The position numbers and the translations under genes are program-made. Below, one piece after another: positions 54,584 to 63,474 of a stretch of DNA of 64,000 nucleotides. The notes below the pieces were generated by a model. The model saw only the letters and a list, made by a program, of their open reading frames with translations, was not told the DNA's origin and ran no database searches. How positions within the stretch are numbered: position 1 is the first letter of the stretch; each line of letters starts with the position of its first letter. The DNA is taken from NCBI RefSeq assembly GCF_016595275.2, contig NZ_JAENIQ020000003.1, positions 372,001 to 436,000 of the forward strand. The letters are read 5' to 3'. Source of the DNA: Corynebacterium pygosceleis. GTDB lineage: Bacteria; Actinomycetota; Actinomycetes; Mycobacteriales; Mycobacteriaceae.

Positions 54584-56701
54584 ATGCTCGGTTGGCGTGA
54601 CCCCCGGAGAATCGACGATCTGATCCCCAAGAAGAACGCCACAGCGTTGAAGAAGGCCTTCGGGTACACCACCGTCGATGAACTGCTGCTGCACTTCCCC
54701 CGGGCCTGGTCGCACCACGGTGCCGGGGTCAACGTCGACGATGCGGAACCCGGCGACACGGTCACCTGCGTGGGTACCGTCATCACGGCGAAAACGGGGT
54801 ACACCTCCACGGGTAAACAGATGCACCGCATCACGATCAGCGACGGTGCGAACACGCTCTCGGCCACCTTCTTCCAGGCCAGACTCCCCGCCAGACAGCT
54901 GAAGGCCGGGGTCCGCGCCATGTTCTCCGGCAAACTCCGGGTGTTCCGCGGTCAGGCCGAGATCTCCCACCCCGCGTACGTCATCCTCCCGGAACCCGGT
55001 CGGAGACAGTTCGCCACCGGTTCCCTGCGTACCCTCGGAGACTTCGGTTCCCCGGAGGAACTCGAGGAACTGCTGTCCCAGCTGGAGTACCTCGCGGTCT
55101 ACCCCGGGAAGAAGGGGGTGACCAGTTGGGCGCTGCTCGGTGCCGTGAACGCCGTGCTCGCCGAGACCCCGGTGATTCCCGAGCCCCTCGACACCGTGCC
55201 CGACGACATGGTCGGATTCGATGAGGCGATCCGCGGAATCCACCAACCGGACGGGCGTGGCCCGGAGCCCTTCATCGAGCGTCTGAAATACAACGAGGCA
55301 CTGTCGTTGGCGCTCGTCATGGCCCTGCGGCGGGCGGACGCCGCCGCCCGCGTCGCACCCGCCTGCCCCGAGGATCCGGACGGACAGAAGGCGACGATGC
55401 TCGCCAACCTGCCGTTCCCGCTGACGGACGGCCAGCGGGGGGTCGGTGCCGACATCACCGGGGAACTCGCGGCCCCTGTGCCGATGAGCAGGCTGCTCCA
55501 GGGGGAGGTCGGTTCCGGTAAGACGATCGTCGCACTTCTGGCCATGCTCCAGGTCGTCGACTCCGGCAGGCAGTGCGCGCTGCTCGCCCCCACCGAGGTG
55601 CTCGCCGTCCAACACGCCCGCAGCATCACCGCAACCCTCATGGCGGCCGGCGTGCCCGCCACCGTGACCGTCCTGACCGGATCGATGACCACGGCAGCGC
55701 GTCGACGGGCACTCCTCGACACCGTGTCCGGTCAGACGGACATCGTCGTCGGCACCCACGCCCTGATCCAGGACGGAGTGGAGTTCTTCGACCTCGGCCT
55801 GGTTGTCGTCGACGAGCAGCACCGATTCGGTGTCGAACAGCGTGATCGTCTGCGTGGCGCGGGCCGCGACGGCATGACCCCCCATCTCCTCGTCATGACG
55901 GCCACACCCATTCCCCGCACCGTGGCGATGACCGCATTCGGTGATCTCAGGGTCTCCACCCTCCGCGAACTCCCGGGTGGCAGACGCCCGATCACCAGTG
56001 CGGTGGTGCCGGGTGCCCGGCCCGCGTGGGTGAAGCGGGCGTGGGAACGCATCCGTGAGGAGGTGGGGGCGGGGCGTCAGGCGTTCGTCGTCTGCCCACG
56101 GATCGATGGCGAGGGCGGTGTCACCGAGACCTTCGGGATCCTCCGGGACCGGATCTTCCCCGAACTCACCGTCGGACTGCTCCACGGCCGGATGCACGCC
56201 GAGGAGAAGGACCGGGTGATGTCCGACTTCGCCGCAGGGGGCGTCGACATCCTCGTGTCCACCACCGTCATCGAGGTCGGTATCGACGTACCCAACGCCA
56301 CGGTCATGTACATCCGTGAGGCCGAGAACTTCGGTGTGAGTCAGCTGCACCAGCTGCGGGGCCGGGTCGGACGTGGCGGACACGCCTCACTCTGTCTCCT
56401 GCACACGGACCAACCCGAGGACTCCGATTCCTTCGCGAGGGTCCGTGCCGTCGCGGCGACGACCGACGGATTCCGGTTGGCGGAACTCGATCTGCGGTCC
56501 CGCCGGGAGGGTGACGTCCTGGGGACGGCGCAGTCCGGCGGGCGACGCCACGTCCGGCTCCTCGACCTCATCGACGACGCCCCGATGATCGAACGTGCGG
56601 CGCAGGATGCGACGGACATCGTCGCCCGGAACCGTGTGCTCGCCGAACAGCTGGTCAGTGACGTCGAGATCGAGGAACAGGAATTCATCGACAAGACATA
56701 G
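54584..56701 (+). CDS. recG: ATP-dependent DNA helicase RecG
   Basis: 705 aa. Branch-migrating helicase that processes forks and Holliday junctions. The wedge/OB domain occupies about 50-180; helicase motifs are GEVGSGKTIVALL (Walker A), VVDEQHRFG (DEQH box), MTATPIPRT (motif III), STTVIEVGIDVPN and QLRGRVGRGG (motifs V and VI). It starts 4 nt after the DAK2 gene, so the two are one operon. Confidence 0.96.
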   Translation: MLGWRDPRRIDDLIPKKNATALKKAFGYTTVDELLLHFPRAWSHHGAGVNVDDAEPGDTVTCVGTVITAKTGYTSTGKQMHRITISDGANTLSATFFQARLPARQLKAGVRAMFSGKLRVFRGQAEISHPAYVILPEPGRRQFATGSLRTLGDFGSPEELEELLSQLEYLAVYPGKKGVTSWALLGAVNAVLAETPVIPEPLDTVPDDMVGFDEAIRGIHQPDGRGPEPFIERLKYNEALSLALVMALRRADAAARVAPACPEDPDGQKATMLANLPFPLTDGQRGVGADITGELAAPVPMSRLLQGEVGSGKTIVALLAMLQVVDSGRQCALLAPTEVLAVQHARSITATLMAAGVPATVTVLTGSMTTAARRRALLDTVSGQTDIVVGTHALIQDGVEFFDLGLVVVDEQHRFGVEQRDRLRGAGRDGMTPHLLVMTATPIPRTVAMTAFGDLRVSTLRELPGGRRPITSAVVPGARPAWVKRAWERIREEVGAGRQAFVVCPRIDGEGGVTETFGILRDRIFPELTVGLLHGRMHAEEKDRVMSDFAAGGVDILVSTTVIEVGIDVPNATVMYIREAENFGVSQLHQLRGRVGRGGHASLCLLHTDQPEDSDSFARVRAVAATTDGFRLAELDLRSRREGDVLGTAQSGGRRHVRLLDLIDDAPMIERAAQDATDIVARNRVLAEQLVSDVEIEEQEFIDKT

Positions 56702-56734
56702 GGCGGCCCGCACGGCGGTGCACCCGGTGGCGGT

Positions 56735-57613
56735 CTAGTACACGGTCAGACCACGGGCCCGGAACTTCTCCCGCACGGCCTCCGTCGCTTCGGGGGACGG
56801 GGGTTTCGTGTCCTCCAGGCTGTAGTGCATGCCGAGTTCGTGCCACTTGTCCCGGCCCATGTTGTGGAACGGCAGCACCTCGACCCGCTCCACCGAGTCA
56901 CTCCACCGGGAGACGATGTCGCACACCTTGTCCACGTTGTCGGGGTCGTCGGTGAGTCCGGGCACGAGAACGAACCGGATCCAGATCTTCTTTCCGTGTG
57001 CCGCGAGGCGGTCACCGAAGTCGATGGTCGGCTGAAGTTCCCGGCCGGTCACGCGACGGTAGGTGTCCGGGTCCCCCGACTTCACGTCGAGGAGGAACAG
57101 GTCGATCGAGTCGAGGTCGGTGTCGGTCAACCGTGAACCGAGGTATCCGGAGGTGTCCACGGCGACGTGGATCCCGGCGTCGTGACAGGCTGTGAACACC
57201 CGCCGGGCGAACGCGATCTGGAACAGCGGTTCGCCGCCCGAGATGGTCAGCCCACCGCCGGAGGCCCGGAACACCGCCCGGTAGCGCTTCACCTTGGCGA
57301 TGATGTCCTCGGCGGTCTCCAGGGTGCCGGTCCGCATCTCCATCGTGTCCGGATTGTGGCAGTACCGGCACCGCAACGGGCAACCGGAGAGGAACAGCGT
57401 CATCCGGGTTCCCGGACCGTCGACCGCGGTCACCAGCTCCCAGGAGTGGACCAGGCCGACATCACCCGTGCGCCGGGCCGCGAACAGCTTGCCGCGGCCC
57501 TCGGCGTCGTCGGGCAGAACGGAATGGTCACCACCGATGCCCTCGGCGGTTCCCCGTATCCTCGGCCCCTCGGAGGGGGCGACGACGACGGGGGAGTTGA
57601 TGCCGTCGGACAT
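56735..57613 (-). CDS. pflA: pyruvate formate-lyase-activating enzyme
   Basis: 292-aa radical SAM enzyme that abstracts H from the glycyl-radical Gly of pyruvate formate-lyase. The CxxxCxxC cluster motif is Cys78-Cys82-Cys85 in SGCPLRCRYCHNPDT; GGLTISGGEPLFQ and VDTSGYLG follow. The N-terminus is about 45 residues longer than Escherichia coli PflA, with no recognised motif. GGAAAGGAG precedes ATG 57613. It is last in the pfl operon, 44 nt after the glycyl-radical gene. Confidence 0.94.
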   Translation of the reverse strand: MSDGINSPVVVAPSEGPRIRGTAEGIGGDHSVLPDDAEGRGKLFAARRTGDVGLVHSWELVTAVDGPGTRMTLFLSGCPLRCRYCHNPDTMEMRTGTLETAEDIIAKVKRYRAVFRASGGGLTISGGEPLFQIAFARRVFTACHDAGIHVAVDTSGYLGSRLTDTDLDSIDLFLLDVKSGDPDTYRRVTGRELQPTIDFGDRLAAHGKKIWIRFVLVPGLTDDPDNVDKVCDIVSRWSDSVERVEVLPFHNMGRDKWHELGMHYSLEDTKPPSPEATEAVREKFRARGLTVY

Positions 57614-57657
57614 GGTGCTCCTTTCCGTACGTCCGTTCCTCAGCGGGTTGTGGTGCG

Positions 57658-57909
57658 TCAGGCGCCCTCGTGGAACGTCCGGGAGATGACGTCGAGCTGC
57701 TGCTCCTTCGTCAACTTCACGAAGTTCACGGCGTATCCGGACACCCGGACGGTGAGGTTCGGGTACTTCTCGGGGTTCTCCACCGCGTCCTCGAGGGTCG
57801 AGCGGTCGAGGACGTTGATGTTGGCGTGGTAGAGACCGGAACCGGAGTGGGTCGCGGCCCGGTTGGACTTCATGTCGGCGAGACGTTCGTCGAAGGAGAG
57901 TGAGGACAT
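57658..57909 (-). CDS. stand-alone glycyl-radical domain of pyruvate formate-lyase
   Basis: 83 aa. Residues about 24-83 correspond to the extreme C-terminus of one-piece [22 protein letters not shown] then RVSGYAVNF, with the radical Gly at residue 58, then [15 protein letters not shown]. The first 23 residues are a new N-terminus. AAAGGAG lies 9-15 nt before the ATG, so it is translated as its own protein. It resembles GrcA/YfiD, the rescue subunit for oxygen-damaged PFL, but here the main PFL gene lacks this domain, so it must be an essential partner. It lies 44 nt after the core gene. Confidence 0.9.
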   Translation of the reverse strand: MSSLSFDERLADMKSNRAATHSGSGLYHANINVLDRSTLEDAVENPEKYPNLTVRVSGYAVNFVKLTKEQQLDVISRTFHEGA

Positions 57910-57953
57910 GGGTGGTGCTCCTTTACGTTGTGGTGGTTGGGGGGGGCTGTGGG

Positions 57954-60053
57954 TCAGTCGTTGTCATCGATGATGAATCCGGCGTCGAGGACACCGACGA
58001 GATTCCGGATGCGTTCATCGGGGGTCCGGCCGAGACCGGAGGGCGTGATGGTGTTGGTCAGGGAGATGCCGTCCAGGGCGTCGTTGTAGTCGAGCTTGCC
58101 GACCGACAGCATCGAGGCGACCATGCCGTGCGAGTCGAGGGCGTTCTCCGGGTTCGCTCCCGGGGAGAACGGCGTACCGGCCTTGTGCCCGGAGGGGAAG
58201 GAACCCGTCGCCTTGCCGTACACGACGTTCGAGGTGATCGTCAGCACCGACTGGGTCGGGATGGCGTCCCGGTACATCGGGATCTCCTTGATCTTCGCCA
58301 TGACGGTGTGCACGATCGTCGCCGCGATGTCGTCGGCCCGGTCGTCGTCGTTGCCGTAGATCGGGAAGTCTCCCTCGGTGCGGTAGTCGACGATCAGCCC
58401 GGTCTCGTCCCGGACGGGGTAGACCTTCGCGTACCTGATCGCGGAGAGTGAGTCCGCGACGATGGACAGGCCGGCGATGCCGCAACCCATCGTGCGCTGG
58501 ATGTCCGAGTCGTGCAGGGCCATCTCCACCGCCTCGTAGGCGTAGCGGTCGTGGCAGTAGTGGATGATGTTCAGGGCCTCGACGTAGGTGCCGATCACCC
58601 AGTCCAGCATGTCCTCGTACTTGTGCCACACCTCGTCGAAATCGAGCGGTCCGTCACCTTCGACGGGGGAGAAACCGTCGACGATCTGTTTGCCGGAGAC
58701 CTCGTCCCGGCCGCCGTTCATGGCGTAGAGCAGTGCCTTGGCGGCGTTGACGCGGGCTCCGAAGAACTGCATCTGCTTGCCGACGGTCATGGGGGACACG
58801 CAGCAGGCGATCGCGGCGTCGTCACCCCAGTGGGAGCGGATCTGTTCGTCCGACTCGTACTGGATCGAGGAGGTCTCGATGGAGATCGCCGCGCAGAACT
58901 CCTTGTACCCCTCAGGCAGTGCCGGATCCCAGAACACCGTGATGTTCGGCTCGGGTGCCGGGCCGAGATTGCGCAGGGTCTGGAGCAGACGGAACGCGGT
59001 CTTCGTGACCAGGGGCCGACCGTCCTCACCGAACCCGGCGTCGGACCAGGTGGCCCAGTAGGGGTCGCCGGAGAAGATCTGGTCGTAGTCGATGGTGCGC
59101 AGGAACCGGACGATCCGCAGTTTCAGGACGAGCTGGTCGATGAGCTCCTGCGCGTCCTCCTCGGTGATCCGACCCGCGGCCAGGTCACGTTCGACGTAGA
59201 TGTCGAAGAACGGCGACAGGCGACCGAAGGACATCGCGGCACCGTCCTGGCTCTTCACCGAGGCGAGGTAGCCGAAGTAGGTCCACTGCACGGCCTCCTG
59301 TGCCGTGGTGGCGGGCCGGGAGATGTCGAACCCGTAGTCCGCCGCCATCTTCTTCAGCTTCTTCAGGGCCTTGATCTGTTCGGAGTGTTCCTCGCGGTAG
59401 CGGCACCAGTGCTCGCTGAACGGGTTCGATCCCACCGCGTGCTTCGCGGCCTCCTTGTCCTCGATGAGGCGGTCGACCCCGTAGAGAGCGACACGACGGT
59501 AGTCACCGATGATGCGGCCGCGCCCGTAGGCGTCCGGGAGCCCGGTGACGATGTGGGAGGACCGGGCCGCGCGGATACGCGGGGTGTAGATCTCGAAGAC
59601 GGCGTCGTTGTGGGTCTTGCGGTAGCGGGTGAAGATCTCCCTGATCCGCTCGTCGGGTTCCTTGCCCGCCTCACGGATGGCCTGTTCCACCATCCGCCAG
59701 CCGCCGTTGGGCATCATCGCGCGTTTGAGCGGGACGTCCGTCTGCAGGCCGACGACGACATCGTCGTCGTCGGAGATGTAGCCGGCGGGGAAGGCGTCGA
59801 TGTCGGCGGGGGTGTGCGTGTCGACGTCGTACACCCGCCGCCTGCGTTCCTCGGCGAGGTAGTCCTTCTCCAGGGTGTCCCAGATCCGCAGTGTCTTGGC
59901 GGTGGGACCGGACAGAAATCCGGCGTCACCGGTGTAGGGGGTGTAGTTCCGCTGGACGAAGTCGCGGATGTCGATGGTGTCACACCAGGGACCGGGCTCG
60001 AAGCCCTCCCAGGCGGAATCGGTGTCGGTGCTTGCCGGGGCGAAGGTGGTCAC
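57954..60053 (-). CDS. pflB: pyruvate formate-lyase core lacking the glycyl-radical domain
   Basis: 699 aa. Converts pyruvate and CoA to formate and acetyl-CoA under anoxia. WEGFEPGPW and NYTPYTGD at the N-terminus, [18 protein letters not shown], and the catalytic pair Cys417-Cys418 in [13 protein letters not shown] are present. The chain ends at [12 protein letters not shown], about 60 residues before the radical Gly of one-piece enzymes; that segment is the next gene. GTG 60053 is chosen because GGAAAGG lies 12 nt upstream and homology starts shortly after; ATG 60074 is possible. First gene of the pfl operon. Confidence 0.93.
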   Translation of the reverse strand: MTTFAPASTDTDSAWEGFEPGPWCDTIDIRDFVQRNYTPYTGDAGFLSGPTAKTLRIWDTLEKDYLAEERRRRVYDVDTHTPADIDAFPAGYISDDDDVVVGLQTDVPLKRAMMPNGGWRMVEQAIREAGKEPDERIREIFTRYRKTHNDAVFEIYTPRIRAARSSHIVTGLPDAYGRGRIIGDYRRVALYGVDRLIEDKEAAKHAVGSNPFSEHWCRYREEHSEQIKALKKLKKMAADYGFDISRPATTAQEAVQWTYFGYLASVKSQDGAAMSFGRLSPFFDIYVERDLAAGRITEEDAQELIDQLVLKLRIVRFLRTIDYDQIFSGDPYWATWSDAGFGEDGRPLVTKTAFRLLQTLRNLGPAPEPNITVFWDPALPEGYKEFCAAISIETSSIQYESDEQIRSHWGDDAAIACCVSPMTVGKQMQFFGARVNAAKALLYAMNGGRDEVSGKQIVDGFSPVEGDGPLDFDEVWHKYEDMLDWVIGTYVEALNIIHYCHDRYAYEAVEMALHDSDIQRTMGCGIAGLSIVADSLSAIRYAKVYPVRDETGLIVDYRTEGDFPIYGNDDDRADDIAATIVHTVMAKIKEIPMYRDAIPTQSVLTITSNVVYGKATGSFPSGHKAGTPFSPGANPENALDSHGMVASMLSVGKLDYNDALDGISLTNTITPSGLGRTPDERIRNLVGVLDAGFIIDDND

Positions 60054-60637
60054 GATCGCTTCAGACCTTTCCATGACTGGTGGATCCGCAATGATCCGGG
60101 TATCAGGTTCACTCACGCGAACGAGCCCCATCCAGTTGGTGCACAGCTGGTGACCGTTCCGTCACGTTCGACCGTGTCCGTCCCCCCGACTGCGCGGTGG
60201 GAGCGGACCACGATCCGCCAATGGTGAGCTCATCGCGTCCTCATCGTCGACGCTACGCCGGGACGGGATGCGACGCAGGCCGTGTCGGAGGTGCGGATAC
60301 GGTGCGTGCTTCTCCTGTACCTGTCACACCGGGAAAACGGCAGGCAGATGGCCTGTGGAGCCCTTTTTTCCTGGCGGTGTGACCGTTCACCTGTGGTGGT
60401 CATCACCGGAGATGGTGACCTGTGACGCAGCTGACCACCCCTGTTCAAGGGGGTCCGAACATCGTTCCGGTGAGCGCTCCCCGGGGATCCCCCGTGTGCG
60501 GGTGAGCGTGAAACCGTCCACGGTGGGACGGGGCGGGGGAGGGAACCCGCGTGCCGTCCGCTCCCCGCCGGAGGGGCCTCGGACCCGACCACACCGCAGA
60601 TCGACTCACACCCGATCATCCGTCTCCCGGGGTGCGA
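60054..60637. other. long upstream region of the pfl operon
   Basis: About 580 nt without a supportable gene between divergent pfl and the small biotinyl-type gene. It has several short dyads built on GTGA/TCAC (near 60151-60166, 60378-60392, 60392-60420), which could be CRP/FNR-type sites, but none matches a 16-bp GlxR consensus well. A T6 run lies at 60364-60369. Confidence 0.5.
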
Positions 60638-60650
60638 TAGGCTGAACGCC

Positions 60651-60863
60651 ATGAGAATCTGTGCTCCGTTCGCCGGGATCGTCCGTTACACGGTCGCGGA
60701 CGGTGACCGCGTGGACACCGGGCATCCCGTCGCCGTCGTCGAGACGGTCAAACTTGAGGCACCCGTCGTGGCCCCGGGGCCCGGTGTCGTGCGTGCGCGG
60801 AGGTTCCCTGACTTCGCGGACGTGACCGGCGGGGACGTGCTACTCGAACTGGAGGAGAACTGA
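60651..60863 (+). CDS. single-domain biotin/lipoyl-attachment protein
   Basis: 70 aa, a complete biotinyl/lipoyl hammerhead fold: APFAGIVRY, GDRVDTGHPVAVVE, then ETVKLEAPV with Lys34 at the modification position, and VTGGDVLLELE. The usual biotin AMKM motif is replaced by TVKLE, so modification by biotin or lipoate is uncertain. TAGGCT (60638-60643) ends 7 nt before the ATG, so it is leaderless. It overlaps no gene but rsmD follows 1 nt after its stop, so the two are co-transcribed. Confidence 0.85.
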   Translation: MRICAPFAGIVRYTVADGDRVDTGHPVAVVETVKLEAPVVAPGPGVVRARRFPDFADVTGGDVLLELEEN

Positions 60864-60864
60864 C

Positions 60865-61527
60865 ATGGGTCTGACCCGCATCATTTCCGGCGAAGCCCGG
60901 GGACGCAGGATCAAGGTACCGCCGGCCGGGACACGGCCGACCAGTGACCGGGCCCGGGAGGGGCTCTTCTCCTCGTTGCAGGTGAGATTCGGTTTCGCCG
61001 GGAAACGGGTCCTGGACCTGTTCGCGGGCTCGGGTGCGCTGGGGCTCGAAGCCGCCTCACGCGGTGCGGAGGAGGTCGTCCTCGTCGAGAACAACCGGGC
61101 CGCAGCGGACACGATCCGGCACAACGCGACGGTGGTCGGTCACCCGAACGTCACCGTCGCGGAGATGAAGGCGTCCGTGTACGTCTCCGGCGCTCCGCGG
61201 GGTCACTTCGACATGGTTCTCGCGGATCCCCCCTACGATCTCGCCGATGAAGCGGTCGTGGAGATGCTGACCGCTCTGGTTCCCGCGCTCGCCGACGGTG
61301 CCGCCGTCGTCGTCGAACGGCACACCGATTCTCCGGAGACCGCCTGGCCGGACTGCTACGTGCCCACGACGCAGAAACTGAAGAAGAGGACCTACGGTCG
61401 GGCGAGAATGGACATGGCGGTGTTCCACGCCGATCTCGTCGACACCGGCACCGGCGCCGACGGTTCCGCGGGCGCGCCGGGGGCCGGCACCGGTGCGGAG
61501 GCCGTGGACCACGGGGAGGGCGAGTGA
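60865..61527 (+). CDS. rsmD: 16S rRNA (guanine(966)-N(2))-methyltransferase
   Basis: 220 aa. TRIISGEARGRRIKVPPAGTRPT is the conserved N-terminus, VLDLFAGSGALGLEAASRGA binds SAM and ADPPYDL is the catalytic D/NPPY motif. The C-terminus adds a Gly/Ala/Thr-rich tail of about 30 residues. GGAGGAG precedes the ATG. It overlaps coaD by GTGA. Confidence 0.94.
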   Translation: MGLTRIISGEARGRRIKVPPAGTRPTSDRAREGLFSSLQVRFGFAGKRVLDLFAGSGALGLEAASRGAEEVVLVENNRAAADTIRHNATVVGHPNVTVAEMKASVYVSGAPRGHFDMVLADPPYDLADEAVVEMLTALVPALADGAAVVVERHTDSPETAWPDCYVPTTQKLKKRTYGRARMDMAVFHADLVDTGTGADGSAGAPGAGTGAEAVDHGEGE

Positions 61528-62012
61528 CCGTGCGTGTCGTCTGCCCCGGCTCCTTCGATCCGGTCACCATGGGCCACCTGGACATCTTCCGTCGTGCCGC
61601 GGACCAGTTCGGTGAGGTGACGGTGCTCGTCACCGTCAACCCGAAGAAACAGGGTCTGTTCAGCATGGAGGAACGCGTCCGGCTCATCGAGGAAGCCGTG
61701 GACGGGATGCCCGGCATCACGGTGGACACCTGGTCCGGTCTGCTCGTCGACTACACCACCCGAAACGGTGTCACGGCCCTGGTCAAGGGCCTGCGTTCCG
61801 GGATCGACTACGAGTACGAGCTGCCGATGGCGCAGATCAACCGCCGGTTGTCCGGCGTGGACACCTTCTTCCTCCTCACCGACCCGAAGTACGGTTACAT
61901 CTCCTCCACCCTCTGCAAGGAGGTGGCGCGCCACGGAGGTGACGTCTCGGGCATCCTCCCGCCGAACGTCGCCACCGAGATCCGGGCGAAGTTCGCCGGC
62001 GACGTGAGCTGA
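61524..62012 (+). CDS. coaD: phosphopantetheine adenylyltransferase
   Basis: 162 aa. Penultimate step of coenzyme A synthesis. CPGSFDPVTMGHLDIF holds the T/HxGH nucleotidyltransferase motif, GLRSGIDYEYE follows and ISSTLCKEVA is the C-terminal phosphate-binding motif. GTG 61524 is translationally coupled to rsmD. Confidence 0.96.
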   Translation: MTVRVVCPGSFDPVTMGHLDIFRRAADQFGEVTVLVTVNPKKQGLFSMEERVRLIEEAVDGMPGITVDTWSGLLVDYTTRNGVTALVKGLRSGIDYEYELPMAQINRRLSGVDTFFLLTDPKYGYISSTLCKEVARHGGDVSGILPPNVATEIRAKFAGDVS

Positions 62013-62449
62013 GCGGACGTCCGGGGCCGGTGTGCCCGGGTTGCCGTCAACGGTCCGGTGGGGACCGTCCCGACTCCGGAGGTCACGGTGTCGCTCGTGA
62101 GGTCTCCCCGGCGCGCTGCCGACGGAACGGATCGTCGGAGGCCTCCTCATGCTGTGTCACGGCTGTGTGGACCGGTGGCGGTGGTGTCGGGTCGCGTCCG
62201 GAGGATCTCATCCGGACCGGGGGTGCGGATCTCCGGTCGTGCGCCGTGAGACCGGACAGGAACGGGCGTTTCTCCGTTGAATCAGTGGCGCGGGGGCCTG
62301 GGTTCCACCCCTGATGGGGGAATCGCCGGTGCCGCCGGACGCCGTTCCCGGTATCGGACTCCGAGGAATAGTCGCAGCGTACGGGGGCTGCACAACGGTG
62401 TAAGAGGGTTCGGTCCGGTGCCGGACGCGGAGATTCACCGGCGTGGCTG
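62013..62449. other. intergenic region between coaD and the permease gene
   Basis: About 440 nt, GC-rich. ACGGTCC and GGACCGT near 62050-62068 can form a hairpin after coaD but lack a T-tract. No gene is supported. Confidence 0.5.
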
Positions 62450-62462
62450 TAGCATTCCCCGC

Positions 62463-63218
62463 ATGAGTGTTCTCGCCACCGTCTCGATCACGGTGACCAT
62501 TGTGATCCTGGGGTCCTGTCTGCAGCGGATCTCGGGCATGGGATTCGGTCTGCTCGTCGTCCCCGTCCTCGCGATGCTCCTCGGACCCGCCGACGGTGTC
62601 CTCGTGGTCAACGCACTCGCCGCGGTGAACGCCGCGCTGACGACCTGGACGGTGCGGGAATACGTCGACTGGAGGAGGGTCAGGCTCCTGGCTCTCCCGC
62701 TTCTCCTCGGTGCGTTCCCGGGTGTGTTCCTCATCCGGGCGATCAACGCCGCACCGTTGCAGATCATCGTCGGTGTTCTCCTCCTCGTGGCACTCGCCGT
62801 GGTGCTCGGGGGAGGTCGGCGCATCCCCGAGGTCTCCGGGAACGGGAGCCTTTTCGGTGCGGGTGTCATCGCCGGTTTCATGAACACCCTCGCAGGCGCG
62901 GCGGGCCCTGCGGTCACCGTCTACGCACAGGCGGCCCGGTGGCAGCACCAGATGCTCGCTGCGACCCTGCAACCGATTTTCGTGATCTCGGGCGGACTGT
63001 CCTTCATCCTGAAGATCATCCTCGGGGCGAGTTCCGTCACCGCGGTTCCCCCGGTTCTCTGGCCGGTGGCCTTCGTCGGTATGCTCGTCGGCATTTTCGG
63101 CGGGACGATGCTGTCCCGGGTCATTCCCCGTGAGGTCGCCCGTCGGATCGCGTTGACCGTCGCCGGTCTCGGGGGAGTCACCGCGATCATCCAGGGAATC
63201 ACCTCTCTGGGGTCCTGA
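62463..63218 (+). CDS. TauE/SafE-family sulfite or sulfonate exporter-like permease
   Basis: 251 aa, seven or eight membrane helices in two halves; RISGMGFGLLVVPVLAMLLG near the start and GFMNTLAGAAGPAVTVYAQ in the second half are the family's characteristic helix motifs. Members move sulfite, sulfoacetate or related anions; specificity is not visible. TAGCAT (62450-62455) ends 7 nt before the ATG, a probable leaderless start. Confidence 0.88.
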   Translation: MSVLATVSITVTIVILGSCLQRISGMGFGLLVVPVLAMLLGPADGVLVVNALAAVNAALTTWTVREYVDWRRVRLLALPLLLGAFPGVFLIRAINAAPLQIIVGVLLLVALAVVLGGGRRIPEVSGNGSLFGAGVIAGFMNTLAGAAGPAVTVYAQAARWQHQMLAATLQPIFVISGGLSFILKIILGASSVTAVPPVLWPVAFVGMLVGIFGGTMLSRVIPREVARRIALTVAGLGGVTAIIQGITSLGS

Positions 63219-63474
63219 TCCCGATGGCCGCCGGGCCGGTGTCCGGGCCCGGGCTCCGTGACCACACGGACGGGGCGGTGTCTGTCGGGCGGGGCCACGC
63301 CGGGAAGCCGGTGCGGGAGTGCCCCGTGCACCGAATCCGAGGTTGACCGACGGAGGCATCCGGGGGAACACACGGGAGAGGGGCACCACGGGACCTGGTG
63401 GGGCCCGTGTCTGACCCCGTCGAACGTTTTCGTGGGGCCCTCGCCCGTGCCGGGCCGAACGCGGCCCCGGTCGA

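Noticed and set aside
57910-57953. The pfl split explained as a simple frameshift or premature stop
   Set aside because: The spacer has a good Shine-Dalgarno, the small gene has an added N-terminus, and both proteins end and start at natural boundaries.
60138-60420. GTGA/TCAC dyads upstream of pfl as GlxR/CRP sites
   Set aside because: Spacings between half-sites do not fit the 6-nt centre of the consensus; kept only as a description of the region.
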